Source of the DNA: Fimbriimonas ginsengisoli
Lineage (GTDB): Bacteria; Armatimonadota; Fimbriimonadia; Fimbriimonadales; Fimbriimonadaceae
Direction of reading: 5' to 3'
DNA: 52,052 bases
Assembly: GCA_016179045.1 (NCBI GenBank)
Contig: JACOSL010000038.1
Span: 1-52,052, forward strand
Position numbers and translations under genes: made by a program. Shown here in pieces: positions 25,415-34,408 of the stretch (positions within the stretch are counted from its first letter, which is position 1; each line of letters starts with the position of its first letter). The notes under the pieces are model-generated. The model saw nothing but the letters and a program-made list of their open reading frames with translations. It was not told the DNA's origin and did no database searches.

Positions 25415-26365
25415 ATGAGTTCGCTGTTGGAGCAAGCCGAGCTGGCCGTCCAATCCGGTCGATACGCTGAGGCCTGCGTGGCCTTGGCAACGTGCTTGAG
25501 CGGCGATTGGTCGAGGGATGCCGAGGAAGCAACGCGGTGGGCCTACGTGGCGCTCAAGGTCGGAGACTTGACAGCCGCCACCGAGTTGATAACGCCGGTC
25601 GTCTCGGGGAAGAGTCGGGATGCCTACGCCGATTCGCTATACGTCCACACGCTTCAAGCCCTTGGGCTCGACGGGTTGGCGTCCTGGGAGCTTCGGCGCG
25701 CCCTACGAAAATGGCCCGATGACATTTACTTGTTGCGCCAGCGTGTGAGTGATTTGGAGCGACGAGGGAAACGAACCCAAGCTGAGCACCTGCTCGAGCG
25801 GATCGAGGCTGCTCACCCCGATGATCCGGCAAATCGCCTTCTGGCGGCTGGGCTCTATGCCTCGGACGACTGGCCGCGCGCCAAGGCAGCGCTGGAGGGG
25901 GCTATTCTGGATGCCCCTACAGAGGATTACACCTGGATTGCCGCGGCCTGCGCAGCGAGAAGAGGGGGAAGCGAGGGAGAGTTTGGGGATCTGCTTAGGC
26001 GAGCAGAAGAGACGGTGGGCGCGCGTCCCGGCATCCTCATACAAGCAGCCTACCGAGCACGCGAGCAATCCAACTGGAGCGTATCGCTTGACTTTGCGAC
26101 CCGAGCTCTGGCTCTGTGCCCCCGCTACGACTACGGCGTCCTCTACCGTTGCCGCGCGTTGTTCGAGTTGGGTGAGCGTGAGGAAGCTCTGAACGAGTTG
26201 GAGAGGCATCTTGAAGTCGTGCCATTGGATGGACTTTGCGTGAGGCTTCACCGCTCGCTCTGCCGGCGGGCTGGTCAGCGGCTAAGAGGGGCACGCGTTT
26301 CGATGCGCTATCTCTTCCGCTCAACTGCAGAGCTCTGGCGTACGAATCGCAGACCGCATAAGTGA
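25415..26365 (+). CDS. TPR-repeat protein of unknown role
   Basis: The ATG at 25415 is chosen because the upstream open frame is repeat DNA. The 316 residues form about seven helix-pair repeats: LLEQAELAVQSGRYAEACVALATCL, EEATRWAYVALKVGDLTAATELI, WELRRALRKWPDDIYLLRQ, then RRGKRTQAEHLLERIEAAHPDDP, and later ALALCPRYDYGVLYRCRALFELGEREEALNELERHL. No signal peptide is seen. It is likely an adaptor or scaffold in the cytoplasm. It converges on the type II secretion operon, with a strong shared hairpin between them. Confidence 0.75.
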   Translation: MSSLLEQAELAVQSGRYAEACVALATCLSGDWSRDAEEATRWAYVALKVGDLTAATELITPVVSGKSRDAYADSLYVHTLQALGLDGLASWELRRALRKWPDDIYLLRQRVSDLERRGKRTQAEHLLERIEAAHPDDPANRLLAAGLYASDDWPRAKAALEGAILDAPTEDYTWIAAACAARRGGSEGEFGDLLRRAEETVGARPGILIQAAYRAREQSNWSVSLDFATRALALCPRYDYGVLYRCRALFELGEREEALNELERHLEVVPLDGLCVRLHRSLCRRAGQRLRGARVSMRYLFRSTAELWRTNRRPHK

Positions 26366-26371
26366 ACCGGA

Positions 26372-26404
26372 GGCCGGGCGGCGCAAGCGCCGCCACGCCC
26401 GGGG
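26372..26404. terminator. Probable bidirectional terminator hairpin
   Basis: GGCGGCGC and GCGCCGCC form a very stable stem, extended by CGGG/CCCG pairs around one unpaired A, centred on 26385. It lies exactly between the converging TPR gene and the last gene of the secretion operon. There is no long T run on either side. Confidence 0.55.
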
Positions 26405-26418
26405 TGCTCTTCAGGGTT

Positions 26419-27075
26419 TCAGTTGTTCTCTTCGTCTTTGTCGAAGGTGAACGGCTTGCCCGCCATGTCCTTCAGCTTCGCCTTCTGCTCGTCGGTGAGA
26501 ATCTTGCCGATCTCGGCAAGCATGATGTCGCGGTTCTTCTCGAACAGGGGCCGCATCTGGTCGCGGTCGATCTCGCCGTTTTGCATCCGCTCGCGGATCG
26601 CCTGCATCGCCTCCCGCTGCTTCTGCTGAAGCGCCTTGAGCGAGGCCTTCTGCTCGTCGGTCAGGCTGAGGTCCTTCTGCGTCTCGGGCCGCATCGCGGC
26701 CATCATCCCCGCGCGCTGCATGCCGAGTTCCTTTAGCCGCTTGATCTGATCGGCGGTGAGCAGCGCTTCGATCTGCTTGCGCGCCTCGCCGGTCAGCTTT
26801 TCGATCTGAGGGCGCATCGCCTCGAAGTTGGGCGGGCCGTTGCCGCCGGCCGACGATCTCAGCTCTTGCATGTCCTCGCGTAGCTTGTCGCGGATCGCCT
26901 CGATCTTGGAAACGACGTCGTCGCTAATCGCGAGTTCCTTCTGGACATCCTTGCGGGCGAGCAGCGCGTTGGCGTCGCCGCCACCGGGGCCGCCCATGCG
27001 CATGCCTCCTCCTCTCTGGGCGAACGATACGGCGCAGAGCGCGAGGGCGAGGGCGAATACGGCAATGACTCTCAT
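26419..27075 (-). CDS. Periplasmic Spy/CpxP-like LTxxQ-motif protein, last gene of the T2SS operon
   Basis: A 218-residue exported protein: signal peptide MRVIAVFALALALCAVSFA, then an RGGGMRMGGPGGG linker, then long amphipathic helices rich in Lys, Glu, Gln and Met. Three LTxxQ-type motifs are visible: LTADQIKRLKEL, LTDEQKASLKAL and LTDEQKAKLKDM. Spy and CpxP proteins with this motif are periplasmic chaperones or metal/stress sensors. Its ATG overlaps the gspD stop by four bases, so it is made together with the secretion machinery. A chaperone for secreted substrates or the secretin is a reasonable guess. Confidence 0.75.
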   Translation of the reverse strand: MRVIAVFALALALCAVSFAQRGGGMRMGGPGGGDANALLARKDVQKELAISDDVVSKIEAIRDKLREDMQELRSSAGGNGPPNFEAMRPQIEKLTGEARKQIEALLTADQIKRLKELGMQRAGMMAAMRPETQKDLSLTDEQKASLKALQQKQREAMQAIRERMQNGEIDRDQMRPLFEKNRDIMLAEIGKILTDEQKAKLKDMAGKPFTFDKDEENN

Positions 27076-29513
27076 GGTTTTGGGTCTCCTGGGGGTTTTT
27101 CTTGGGGGTTCTTTTCTGGCGGGCCAAGCGAAGGCTTGTCCTTGTCGAGGTTCTCGTTTACGAAGCGTTGGTTGTTGGGGTTCAGTTCCCCTTGGTTGCG
27201 CTCGCGCAGTCGCTTGGCCTCGTCGGCGTTGCGGACGATGTGCGGCGACAGGAAGACCATCAGCTCGGTCTTCTGTTTGTCGTGCTCGGTGGTCTTAAAG
27301 AGGTTGCCGAGGATCGGGATGTCGCCCAACAGCGGAATCTTGCGGACGGTGGAGGACACGGTCGAGCGGATGATCCCGCCGAGGATGACGGTCTCGCCGT
27401 CCTTGACCGAGACGGTGGTATCGGCCTGGCGCTGGTTCACGATCGGCGCGTTGAAGCTGGTGAAGCCCTGCAGGTCGTTAGCGGTCTGCGACACATCCAT
27501 GGTCACGTAGCCGTTGGCGGTGATCCGCGGGGTCACCGTGAGCACGATGCCCACGTCCTGGAACGCATAGTTGAAGGTGAGGTTGCCGTTCGTGTCGAGC
27601 CGCTGGCTGAGCACGTACGGCACGCTCTGGCTGATGTTGATCTCCGCTTGAACGTTGTTTGAGGTGAAGATGCGCGGCGTGCTGAGAACCTCAAACCGCT
27701 GATCGGTGCGGATCGCATTGAGGAACGCGGTCAGGTTGCCGCTGTTGAGCGTGTACTTGAAGCCGGTTGGGGCCGGACTCGCGCTCTGGAGGCCGAAATC
27801 TTGGCTCGCGTTGCCGACCGCGCCCTGGGTGCCGAATGCGCGAGGCTGGGCGAGTGACCACTCGATCCCTAGTTTGTTAGCGGTATCGAGGGTGGCCTCG
27901 ACGACGATGGTCTCGATCATCACCTGTTCGGGGATTTTATCGAGCTGGTCGAGGATCGAGCGCACCAGGCTGGCGCTGTCGGGAGAGCCGACCACGATCA
28001 CGCTATTCGTGTTCGGGTCGGGGATGACGGTTACCTGACCGACCAGGTCGCGCACGCTAACCACGCGGCCCTGCTCATCGCGGCCCCGGTTCTGCTGGTT
28101 CGTCTGGCCCGGCCGTTGCTGGCCGCCGAGGATCTGCTGGAAGAAGCCCCCCTGGGCCACGCCCACCGAGGTGAGCAGGCGGCCAGCGTCGGCGTTCGGG
28201 TCTTGCAAAGCCAGTTCGAGCGCCTGCTGCTGCTGTTGGGCCACGGCCTGGTCGGCAGGAGGCGCGGCCTCGCCGCCGAGCCCGCCCATGAAGTTCGTGG
28301 GCCGGTTCTGGTTGCGGTTCTGGTTTTGGGTGTTGCGGTTGGCCGTGCTAGGCGCCCGCGCAACATTAGCCTGGCTGTTCGTGCCCGAGCGGGAGCCGAG
28401 AGCTTGAGTTATGAGCGCGGCGACTTGGTCGGCGCGGGCATTGGCGAGCGGGAACACGAACGTAGTGTTCTGGATCGGGATGTCCTTATCCAGCTCCTTG
28501 ATCACGCTCTCGACGATCTTGAGATTCTCGTCCGTGGCGGTGACGATGAGCGAGTTCGTGCGCGAATCGGCGGCCACCTGGCCGAAGGAGGCTTGGGCGG
28601 AGCCGAACCGCAAGGCTTGCTGGAAGCGCTGCTGGAAGTTCACGTTCTGCTGGCCCTGGCCGCCGCGCCCTGTGGGGGCGTTCGAGACGAGCACGTTCTG
28701 GACTACGGGGGCAAGGTCGTCGGCTACCGCGTATAGCAGCTTGAACACCCTCGATTGCTGTGGCTGCTCGGTCTGGCGGTCGATTTTTTTGATGAGGTCC
28801 TCGACGTCGCGCTGCTGCTTGCTCGGAGCGTTCACGATCACCGAGTTGCTGAAGTCGTCGCTCGAGGCGCGGATCGTGGGGCCGCGGTTGGCCGCGTTTG
28901 GATCGGCGGCTTGCGGCAGCTGGAAGTTGCCTCCACCAAACCTGAACCGGCCTCCTCCTCCAAAACCACCACCGCCGCGGAAGGGGTTGTTGGCTTGCGT
29001 CGCCTCGGGCGCGAACACCTCGTTGATCACGCGCGCGACCTCGCTGGAGTTGGCGTACTTGATCGGATAAACCTTGAGCTGGCTCTGCTCTCGGCCTCCT
29101 CCGGAGCCGCCACCGCCCGTCAAGGCGGCGATGTCGAGCCCGGCGGGCGCGCCCCCACCCTTCGCCTTCTGTCGGATTACGAGCAGATTGCCTTCCTTCT
29201 TCAGCTCAAAGCTCTTGAGCCCGAGGACGGTGTTGAGGATTTGAAAGGCATCGTTGAGGCTGACCGGCGCCGCGCTCGTAATCGTGAGGCCGCCAGTCAG
29301 GGCGGGGTCCTTGACGATGGTGATGCCGGAAGTCTTCTGAAAGAGGCTGATCACGAGGTCGGCGTTGGCGTTGCGGAAATCGAGCTTCATCCGGATCTTC
29401 GGATTGAGCTTGAAGGACTGCCAGGCGGGGGGAGATTCGCCCGTATCGAACTGGCCGAACGCGCAAAGCGGCGTGATCGCCAGCATCAAGATTATTGCTC
29501 TGAAGGTCTTCAT
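27072..29513 (-). CDS. gspD: Type II secretion secretin GspD
   Basis: The outer-membrane channel of the T2SS, 813 residues. Signal peptide MKTFRAIILMLAITPLCAFG, then an N0-like domain (about 35-115) and N1-N3 repeats (about 140-520) with SNSVIVNAPSKQQRDVEDLIKK and NSVIVVGSPDSASLVRSIL, and the secretin barrel (about 530-760) with SQSVPYVLSQ, VGIVLTVTPRIT and the closing VRKIPLLGDIPILGNLFK. Low-complexity Gly- and Asn/Gln-rich inserts sit between N domains (about 175-200 and 380-480). The C-terminal roughly 40 residues are charged and Pro-rich, possibly for a pilotin. Seventeen bases follow the upstream gene. Confidence 0.95.
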   Translation of the reverse strand: MKTFRAIILMLAITPLCAFGQFDTGESPPAWQSFKLNPKIRMKLDFRNANADLVISLFQKTSGITIVKDPALTGGLTITSAAPVSLNDAFQILNTVLGLKSFELKKEGNLLVIRQKAKGGGAPAGLDIAALTGGGGSGGGREQSQLKVYPIKYANSSEVARVINEVFAPEATQANNPFRGGGGFGGGGRFRFGGGNFQLPQAADPNAANRGPTIRASSDDFSNSVIVNAPSKQQRDVEDLIKKIDRQTEQPQQSRVFKLLYAVADDLAPVVQNVLVSNAPTGRGGQGQQNVNFQQRFQQALRFGSAQASFGQVAADSRTNSLIVTATDENLKIVESVIKELDKDIPIQNTTFVFPLANARADQVAALITQALGSRSGTNSQANVARAPSTANRNTQNQNRNQNRPTNFMGGLGGEAAPPADQAVAQQQQQALELALQDPNADAGRLLTSVGVAQGGFFQQILGGQQRPGQTNQQNRGRDEQGRVVSVRDLVGQVTVIPDPNTNSVIVVGSPDSASLVRSILDQLDKIPEQVMIETIVVEATLDTANKLGIEWSLAQPRAFGTQGAVGNASQDFGLQSASPAPTGFKYTLNSGNLTAFLNAIRTDQRFEVLSTPRIFTSNNVQAEINISQSVPYVLSQRLDTNGNLTFNYAFQDVGIVLTVTPRITANGYVTMDVSQTANDLQGFTSFNAPIVNQRQADTTVSVKDGETVILGGIIRSTVSSTVRKIPLLGDIPILGNLFKTTEHDKQKTELMVFLSPHIVRNADEAKRLRERNQGELNPNNQRFVNENLDKDKPSLGPPEKNPQEKPPGDPKP

Positions 29514-29530
29514 TTGTTCGTCTCCTGCCC

Positions 29531-30247
29531 TTAATCCCCCGCCGGCGCCGGTGCTGCATCCACCACTGCAGCAGGCGCCGCTGCGGCTGGCTGGCCGCTG
29601 GAAGTCGCGTTACCGCCCCCCCGCCGTCCGCGGCGACGGCCTCCATTCCCGTTCGATTGTGCCTCAGGAACCACCGTGAGGGCGCCGATCGCCCCTTGCA
29701 ATGGCGCGCCAGGCTGAACGGGCTGCAACCCTGGCGCAGGCTCCGGTTCAACCGGGGCAGCCAGCTTCAATTCGCGGGTTTCGCCGTCGTCCGAGGTGAG
29801 CATGACAGACTCAGAGCTGGCGCTCGTGACGCGGCAAGTCTTCCAGCGTTCTCCCACGTTTAGAAAAACGCCATCGCCGGTGGTTGTGTTCTCCAGCAGC
29901 ACGTTCTTCTTGCCGTTGATCTCGGCGGTGCCGGTGTAAGCCCAGTTGCCCTCGCCGTTGGCAAACGATGGAGGCACGAGGTTCTCGCCGAAGACACCCT
30001 TGCCGGCGGGCCCGGAGGCTAGCCGCGCGATCAGGGGACGAAACGCGTTCTTGGGCTTGTCGGTGATCGGCCCGAAGTTGGCGGCGAGGTCTGCCTTGAG
30101 TTGCCCGTCCGGTTGGGTCGATGCCACCGTTTTCCCACGCGAGGCCGACTTTTTGGCAGGCTGGTCGGGCTCGGTGAGCACGACGCCCGCGTAGACCACG
30201 CCCCCGAGGACGAGCGTATAGAGCCAAATACGAGGGATCTTAGGCAT
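29531..30247 (-). CDS. GspC/PilP-like inner-membrane protein of the T2SS
   Basis: A 238-residue protein with one N-terminal membrane helix (IWLYTLVLGGVVYAGVVL) and a periplasmic part. The middle (about 85-150: GVFGENLVPP, YTGTAEINGKKNVLLEN, VGERW, SVMLTSDDGETRELKL) looks like the HR/PilP beta domain that binds the secretin N0 domain. The tail is low-complexity: Pro/Gly, a basic GGRRRGRRGGG stretch and an Ala/Pro end. The ATG at 30247 has GAGGAG upstream and overlaps the previous stop by eight bases; a TTG at 30253 is less likely. It sits in the GspC position next to gspD. Confidence 0.7.
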   Translation of the reverse strand: MPKIPRIWLYTLVLGGVVYAGVVLTEPDQPAKKSASRGKTVASTQPDGQLKADLAANFGPITDKPKNAFRPLIARLASGPAGKGVFGENLVPPSFANGEGNWAYTGTAEINGKKNVLLENTTTGDGVFLNVGERWKTCRVTSASSESVMLTSDDGETRELKLAAPVEPEPAPGLQPVQPGAPLQGAIGALTVVPEAQSNGNGGRRRGRRGGGNATSSGQPAAAAPAAVVDAAPAPAGD

Positions 30248-30779
30248 GGCCAAGCTCCTCGCCCTTCAGGTAGGCGTACAGAGCCATTGTCGCGGACACC
30301 TTGTCGCTCGCGCCTTCCGATGCGGAAATCTGGATGTTGTTGATCGCCAGCTTGGAGCCGCCTGCTTCGATGTCGCGGGCGAACCCGAGAACGGCCAGGT
30401 ACGTACCCTCGACGCTAACCTGGAAGGGAAGCCGGGTCAGCCCTTCAACTGCATCCGCCTTCTCGGGGCGGAAAGATGCGAGGCGCAAACCGCGGCCTTT
30501 GGCGGTGGTCGTCACCTGGGCGAGAGCAGCCGGTCCGACCGCTTGCTGGGGCATCTGCCACACGCTGGCGTCCATTTTCGCGGCAGCCGCCTTGGTTGTC
30601 TGCTTTGCAGATTCAAGAGAGTCGTAGGCCGATGCAAGCTCAGCGCGCTGGGCAGTCGCCGCCTTCGCGATGGAAGGCGCGGGCGATAGAACGAGGAAGG
30701 CCAACGTGCCGACGAACACAACGATGGCGGCTAGGCTGATCGCCCCTGGGGCCGGGTCGGTTCGATCGATTCGGATCAT
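30240..30779 (-). CDS. GspM/PilO-like inner-membrane assembly protein
   Basis: A 179-residue protein with a short cytoplasmic N-terminus, one membrane helix (SLAAIVVFVGTLAFLVLSPA, about 15-34), a coiled-coil stretch (about 38-70) and a ferredoxin-like domain with LRLASFRPEK, LPFQVSVEGTYLAVLGFARDIE and IQISASEG, the pattern of PilO/GspM. It overlaps its neighbours by 4 and 8 bases. It likely pairs with the GspL/PilN-like protein in the inner-membrane platform. Confidence 0.75.
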   Translation of the reverse strand: MIRIDRTDPAPGAISLAAIVVFVGTLAFLVLSPAPSIAKAATAQRAELASAYDSLESAKQTTKAAAAKMDASVWQMPQQAVGPAALAQVTTTAKGRGLRLASFRPEKADAVEGLTRLPFQVSVEGTYLAVLGFARDIEAGGSKLAINNIQISASEGASDKVSATMALYAYLKGEELGHA

Positions 30780-32062
30780 GGCTTGCCGCTCCCCTTGCGC
30801 GGCGCGGCGAGCGTAAGGTTGCCGACCGCGACGGCGGAGACAGAGAACTGTACGACTGGCGCCTGCTCGATAGTGCCGTTGTTGGCAAATACGAGCCGAA
30901 CGTCTCTGAGCCGCGGGCTGGCTTCGAGTGCGCGCAGATAGGTTGCGACCAGGTCGGCCCTGGTGGCGGTGCCCCGAAGGATGAGCGGCTTGGATCGCTC
31001 GATCCCCATACCGGTTAGCCAGACGCCGTCCGGGGTCGAGTTCGCGACCAAAGTGAGCACGTCGCCCAGCTTCTGGGCGGGCGCGAGCGCCCGGTCGAGG
31101 GCGGCCTGCGCGCTCTTCAAGTCGGTGAGCTTGGCCTGCTCGCTTGTAACCATCGAACGAACGGTGGCAAGCGTGGCCTGATTGCGGCCTTGAGATCGAC
31201 GTACGGCGGCCCCTTGGGCGCCCCGAGAGACAATCGCGTAGCCTAAGAGGATCGCGGCGGCAAGGGCCAGGGCGGAGGCAGTCATCATGGCCTTTCGGTG
31301 GGTGGCTTTGGCTCGCGCGGTCGCTACCTCGTCTGGCTCGAGATCGACACCGATGTCGGCCGCCTCAGGCAGGGCGAGAGCGGCAAGCGCGGTGAGCGAA
31401 CTCCTCGCCCAAGAACCGCCCGCGAATCCGTTCGTCACGAGGATGGGGCTAAAGCGCAGCCCTGCGGCCGCATAGGTTCTAGCAACCTCGTCTTCGAGGG
31501 TGGCGGAGGTGGTCCCATGGGGAAGCAGCCGGCTTGCCCGCAGTTCGCCCCCCTGCACCAGGTCTACGCTCCATCCATCCCCTTCGGAGTGAACCACTGC
31601 GCAATCGGCCACGCCCTCTTTACGGGCGAGCACCGCGCTCCCGTAGGCGATGGGTAGGGCCTCGATCGCCTCCCAGCCGACTTCGTCCAACTCACGCGCC
31701 AGTTGCCGCAAGTTGCTGGTGGCGGCGGCTGATACCACCGCCAGACGCCCTTCCGCGCCCACATCGCCGGTAAGCGATAGATCGACGGCTAGGGAAGCGA
31801 TCGGCAAAGGAAACAGCTGACCTGCGGACAAGCGCACTACGGCCATGGCCTGCGCCTTGGGCGCGTCGGGCACGCGCACCGAGCGCAGGAATACCATCTG
31901 GCGCGCCAGAGCCACCCGCACCCGCCTGCCCGAGCCCCATTCTGGCGCGATCGGCTTGAGCGAAGGTCCCTCTCGGCGGACTCCCGTTGTTGGGTCATAC
32001 ACGGTCACGCGGGTGGGCGACCACTCGACAAGCAAACTGGCGGGTTGGACCACTGCCCTCAT
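30776..32062 (-). CDS. GspL-like protein (PilM-PilN type fusion)
   Basis: A 428-residue protein joining a cytoplasmic actin-like half (about 1-230: LLVEWSPTRVTVYD, LARQMVFLRSVRVPDA, VHSEGDGWSVDLVQGGELRASRLLP) to a single membrane helix (about 260-280: SALALAAAILLGYAIV) and a periplasmic PilN-like part with a coiled coil and LTLVANSTPDGVWLTGMGI, then PLILRGTATRADLVATYLRAL. The arrangement is that of GspL, which links the GspE ATPase to the periplasm. It overlaps gspK by four bases. Confidence 0.8.
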   Translation of the reverse strand: MRAVVQPASLLVEWSPTRVTVYDPTTGVRREGPSLKPIAPEWGSGRRVRVALARQMVFLRSVRVPDAPKAQAMAVVRLSAGQLFPLPIASLAVDLSLTGDVGAEGRLAVVSAAATSNLRQLARELDEVGWEAIEALPIAYGSAVLARKEGVADCAVVHSEGDGWSVDLVQGGELRASRLLPHGTTSATLEDEVARTYAAAGLRFSPILVTNGFAGGSWARSSLTALAALALPEAADIGVDLEPDEVATARAKATHRKAMMTASALALAAAILLGYAIVSRGAQGAAVRRSQGRNQATLATVRSMVTSEQAKLTDLKSAQAALDRALAPAQKLGDVLTLVANSTPDGVWLTGMGIERSKPLILRGTATRADLVATYLRALEASPRLRDVRLVFANNGTIEQAPVVQFSVSAVAVGNLTLAAPRKGSGKP

Positions 32063-33282
32063 GGTAAGTGCCCCAACTGGACGTCGTTCGTCGCGTCCTG
32101 CCAGTTCCAGCGAGCGGGCATGTCGGAATACGGGGCCTCTTCCATCCGGAAGAACCGGGGGGTAGCCCCGTCGGTGCGAACCAGGACCTGAAAGTAGGCG
32201 ACCGACGATCCCGCCTTCGCCTCGATCTGCAGGAGGAAGCCGTCCGAATTGAGGCTGATCCGATCCGAAATGCGTTGGGCGAGCGCCACATTGAAGCCCG
32301 GCACTGAGAGGAGATCGGCAAAGCTGGCGATGCCTTGCGGCTGGCGGCTGACGATCTGCGAGGCGATGTCCGAGGTGATGCCGGGCAGGGTCACGAGAGC
32401 GTCTTGGCTGGCCGTGTTCAGGTTGAGGCGGCCGCTCACCGTCGTCGCCCCGCCCACCGAAAAACCGTCGAGCAGGGCGCCGGCGGCTCGGTTGTTCATG
32501 CCGGGGAGGGCGAGAACCTGGGCCATCGACGTAAACGGCGTCTGCCTACGGGCCATGATCTGAATTACGAGATTCTGGGGCAAGCCGCTTTGCTGAAGGC
32601 GGGGAAGGGGCGCGGTGTTGATGTTCACCCTTGGCTGCCCGCTTGGCCCCACGTTGCGCGCGACCGAATCGACAGTAGCAAGATCGTACAGGGTCGGTTG
32701 GGAAGTCGCGTTGGTCACGATGGCGCTCGACGACGGGTTCTGCGGCTCGTACATCGTCTGCGGAGTAAACCCGCGAATCTGGAGCAATTCGTCGAACGTG
32801 TCGAGCGCCCGGAGCTTGGTGTTATACGGCACGGCGAGGCCGTGATAATAGTCGTCCTTGGCCCCAAGCGCCCGGGCGGTCTGGCCGGTCGAGCGCCAGT
32901 CGAGGAGGCTGTCGATCTGCTCGGCGGTCAGGGGAAGACGCTCTAGCTGAGCCTGGTCGGCCGTGTTCAGATTGACCTGTGCGCCCGCGTCCACCACCTT
33001 CAGCCTAAAAGAGAGCGAGCCCACGACGAAGTTGTCCGCCCCGTTGTTGCCTAGGGTCGCCCAATCTTGCTGCTGAGTCGTCGTACCCCCGGTTTGGGCG
33101 GCGAGCACGGCGATCGCCCGCTCGACGGCGGCGCGCGCGGCCGCATCCGCCCGGCGACGCTCCATGCGGTTGATTCGGGCTTTGACGTCGACTCGGTGGG
33201 TCGCGGCGACGCTGGCGAGAATCGAAACGAGCCCAGCGAGGAGCACGACGATCACCACGAATGTCACGCCGCGACGCTTCAT
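32059..33282 (-). CDS. gspK: Type II secretion minor pseudopilin GspK
   Basis: A 407-residue protein. It starts MKRRGVTFVVIVVLLAGLVSI, a prepilin-like signal (RRG before VT) without the Glu5 found in other pilins, as is normal for GspK. Two helix-hairpin-helix type segments in the large domain (VNLNTADQAQLERLPLT at about 108 and LNLNTASQDALVTLPGIT at about 285) match the GspK SAM-like helical domain. GspK caps the pseudopilus tip with GspI and GspJ. The ATG at 33282 overlaps the gspJ stop. Confidence 0.9.
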   Translation of the reverse strand: MKRRGVTFVVIVVLLAGLVSILASVAATHRVDVKARINRMERRRADAAARAAVERAIAVLAAQTGGTTTQQQDWATLGNNGADNFVVGSLSFRLKVVDAGAQVNLNTADQAQLERLPLTAEQIDSLLDWRSTGQTARALGAKDDYYHGLAVPYNTKLRALDTFDELLQIRGFTPQTMYEPQNPSSSAIVTNATSQPTLYDLATVDSVARNVGPSGQPRVNINTAPLPRLQQSGLPQNLVIQIMARRQTPFTSMAQVLALPGMNNRAAGALLDGFSVGGATTVSGRLNLNTASQDALVTLPGITSDIASQIVSRQPQGIASFADLLSVPGFNVALAQRISDRISLNSDGFLLQIEAKAGSSVAYFQVLVRTDGATPRFFRMEEAPYSDMPARWNWQDATNDVQLGHLP

Positions 33283-34010
33283 TGGTTGGCCCCTTGCGCC
33301 ACCGGGTTGTCGGGAGTGACGTTGCTGGAGGCGATCCGGACCACGAACACGCGCGACTGCTCGTCGCCCTCGATCTGGTAGCTCACCCGCACAGCCGCGG
33401 GCAGGCGGTGGGCGCCGGTCTGCGTGTTCCACTGGGGCTGCCAGTTGAGGCCGTCGAAGAACTCGAAGCCGATCTGGCGGACGCCGGCGTCGAATACCGA
33501 TTCGAGGCCGCCTTGGGTCGGATCGCCGTCGGCGGGTCGCTGCTGTCGGATGAAGAGGCCTTGCTTTTGCTCGGGTGGGTTGCCGACCGGCGTCATCGAA
33601 AGGCCGACTTCGATGGAGCCCCCTTGGGGGCCGAGCTCTGAATTCATCGATTCAAAGTCGTTGTTGCTGTCCAGCATGATTCCCGGCAGCCGCTGGCCCA
33701 CGCAGGTGAAGACCAGCGTGTCGGAACTGTTGGTGGACGCCACCGCGGCGGGGCCGCTTTGCTGGGCGCCAACCTCGCCGATGAAGTAGGAAAGACGGTC
33801 GGTGCGGTCCGTCCCGAGCGTCGCGCTGGCAATGAGCCGAGACAGCCGGTCCTCAAATCGGATTCTCGCCTCCTCGCTTTGCCGCGCATCGAGGGAGCGA
33901 CGCTCGAAGCCAAGGCTCGAGATATAGGCGCTGCCGATCGCTCCAGTTAGGACCGCGGTCATGAGTCCCGCCACGAGAAGCTCGATCAGGGTCATGCCTC
34001 GGCGTCTCAT
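33279..34010 (-). CDS. gspJ: Type II secretion minor pseudopilin GspJ
   Basis: A 243-residue minor pseudopilin with the class III signal MRRRG/MTLIELLVAGLM (Glu5 present after cleavage), cut by a prepilin peptidase that is not encoded here. The remaining part is a beta-rich globular domain with IRFEDRLSRLIASAT and VRQIGFEFFDGLNWQPQW, fitting GspJ. Start and stop each overlap the neighbours by four bases. It assembles with GspI and GspK at the pseudopilus tip. Confidence 0.85.
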   Translation of the reverse strand: MRRRGMTLIELLVAGLMTAVLTGAIGSAYISSLGFERRSLDARQSEEARIRFEDRLSRLIASATLGTDRTDRLSYFIGEVGAQQSGPAAVASTNSSDTLVFTCVGQRLPGIMLDSNNDFESMNSELGPQGGSIEVGLSMTPVGNPPEQKQGLFIRQQRPADGDPTQGGLESVFDAGVRQIGFEFFDGLNWQPQWNTQTGAHRLPAAVRVSYQIEGDEQSRVFVVRIASSNVTPDNPVAQGANQ

Positions 34011-34408
34011 CCCGCGCCTCCCGACGTTCCCGTAGCAGGCGGGCTGTAGCGGAGGGTTTCGATCCGTGCGATCGCGTTCTTGGTGTCCTCGCGGTCAGTC
34101 ACGTTCAGCCGCAGGGTGTAGAGGTTGTCCACGCCGCTCGGGATTACTTCGAGGTTCCAGGCGTGGGCGGTGTCGTTCCAATCCGCAAAATCGCCTGAAA
34201 TCGGCGTGGTGCCCACCTGGCCCGTCGCCAGTAGTTCGTCGAGCTTGCGAACGGCCAACCTTTGGCAGCTTTCGCGTTCGCGCAGGACGACATCGCTGTG
34301 GGTCATCGCGCCGAGGCCCCGGAGCGCGGCGGTCATGCCGATGCCGACGAGGACGACGCCGACCACCACCTCGATGAGGGTGAAGCCCAGGCGGCTAGCG
34401 CTGCTCAT
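34007..34408 (-). CDS. gspI: Type II secretion minor pseudopilin GspI
   Basis: A 133-residue pseudopilin with signal SASRLG/FTLIEVVVGVVLVGIG. The CQRLAVRKLDELLATG helix and the WNLEVIP strand resemble GspI proteins. The ATG at 34408 lies 14 bases inside the end of gspH, again suggesting coupled translation. Its position between gspH and gspJ in the standard order supports the name. Confidence 0.85.
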   Translation of the reverse strand: MSSASRLGFTLIEVVVGVVLVGIGMTAALRGLGAMTHSDVVLRERESCQRLAVRKLDELLATGQVGTTPISGDFADWNDTAHAWNLEVIPSGVDNLYTLRLNVTDREDTKNAIARIETLRYSPPATGTSGGAG

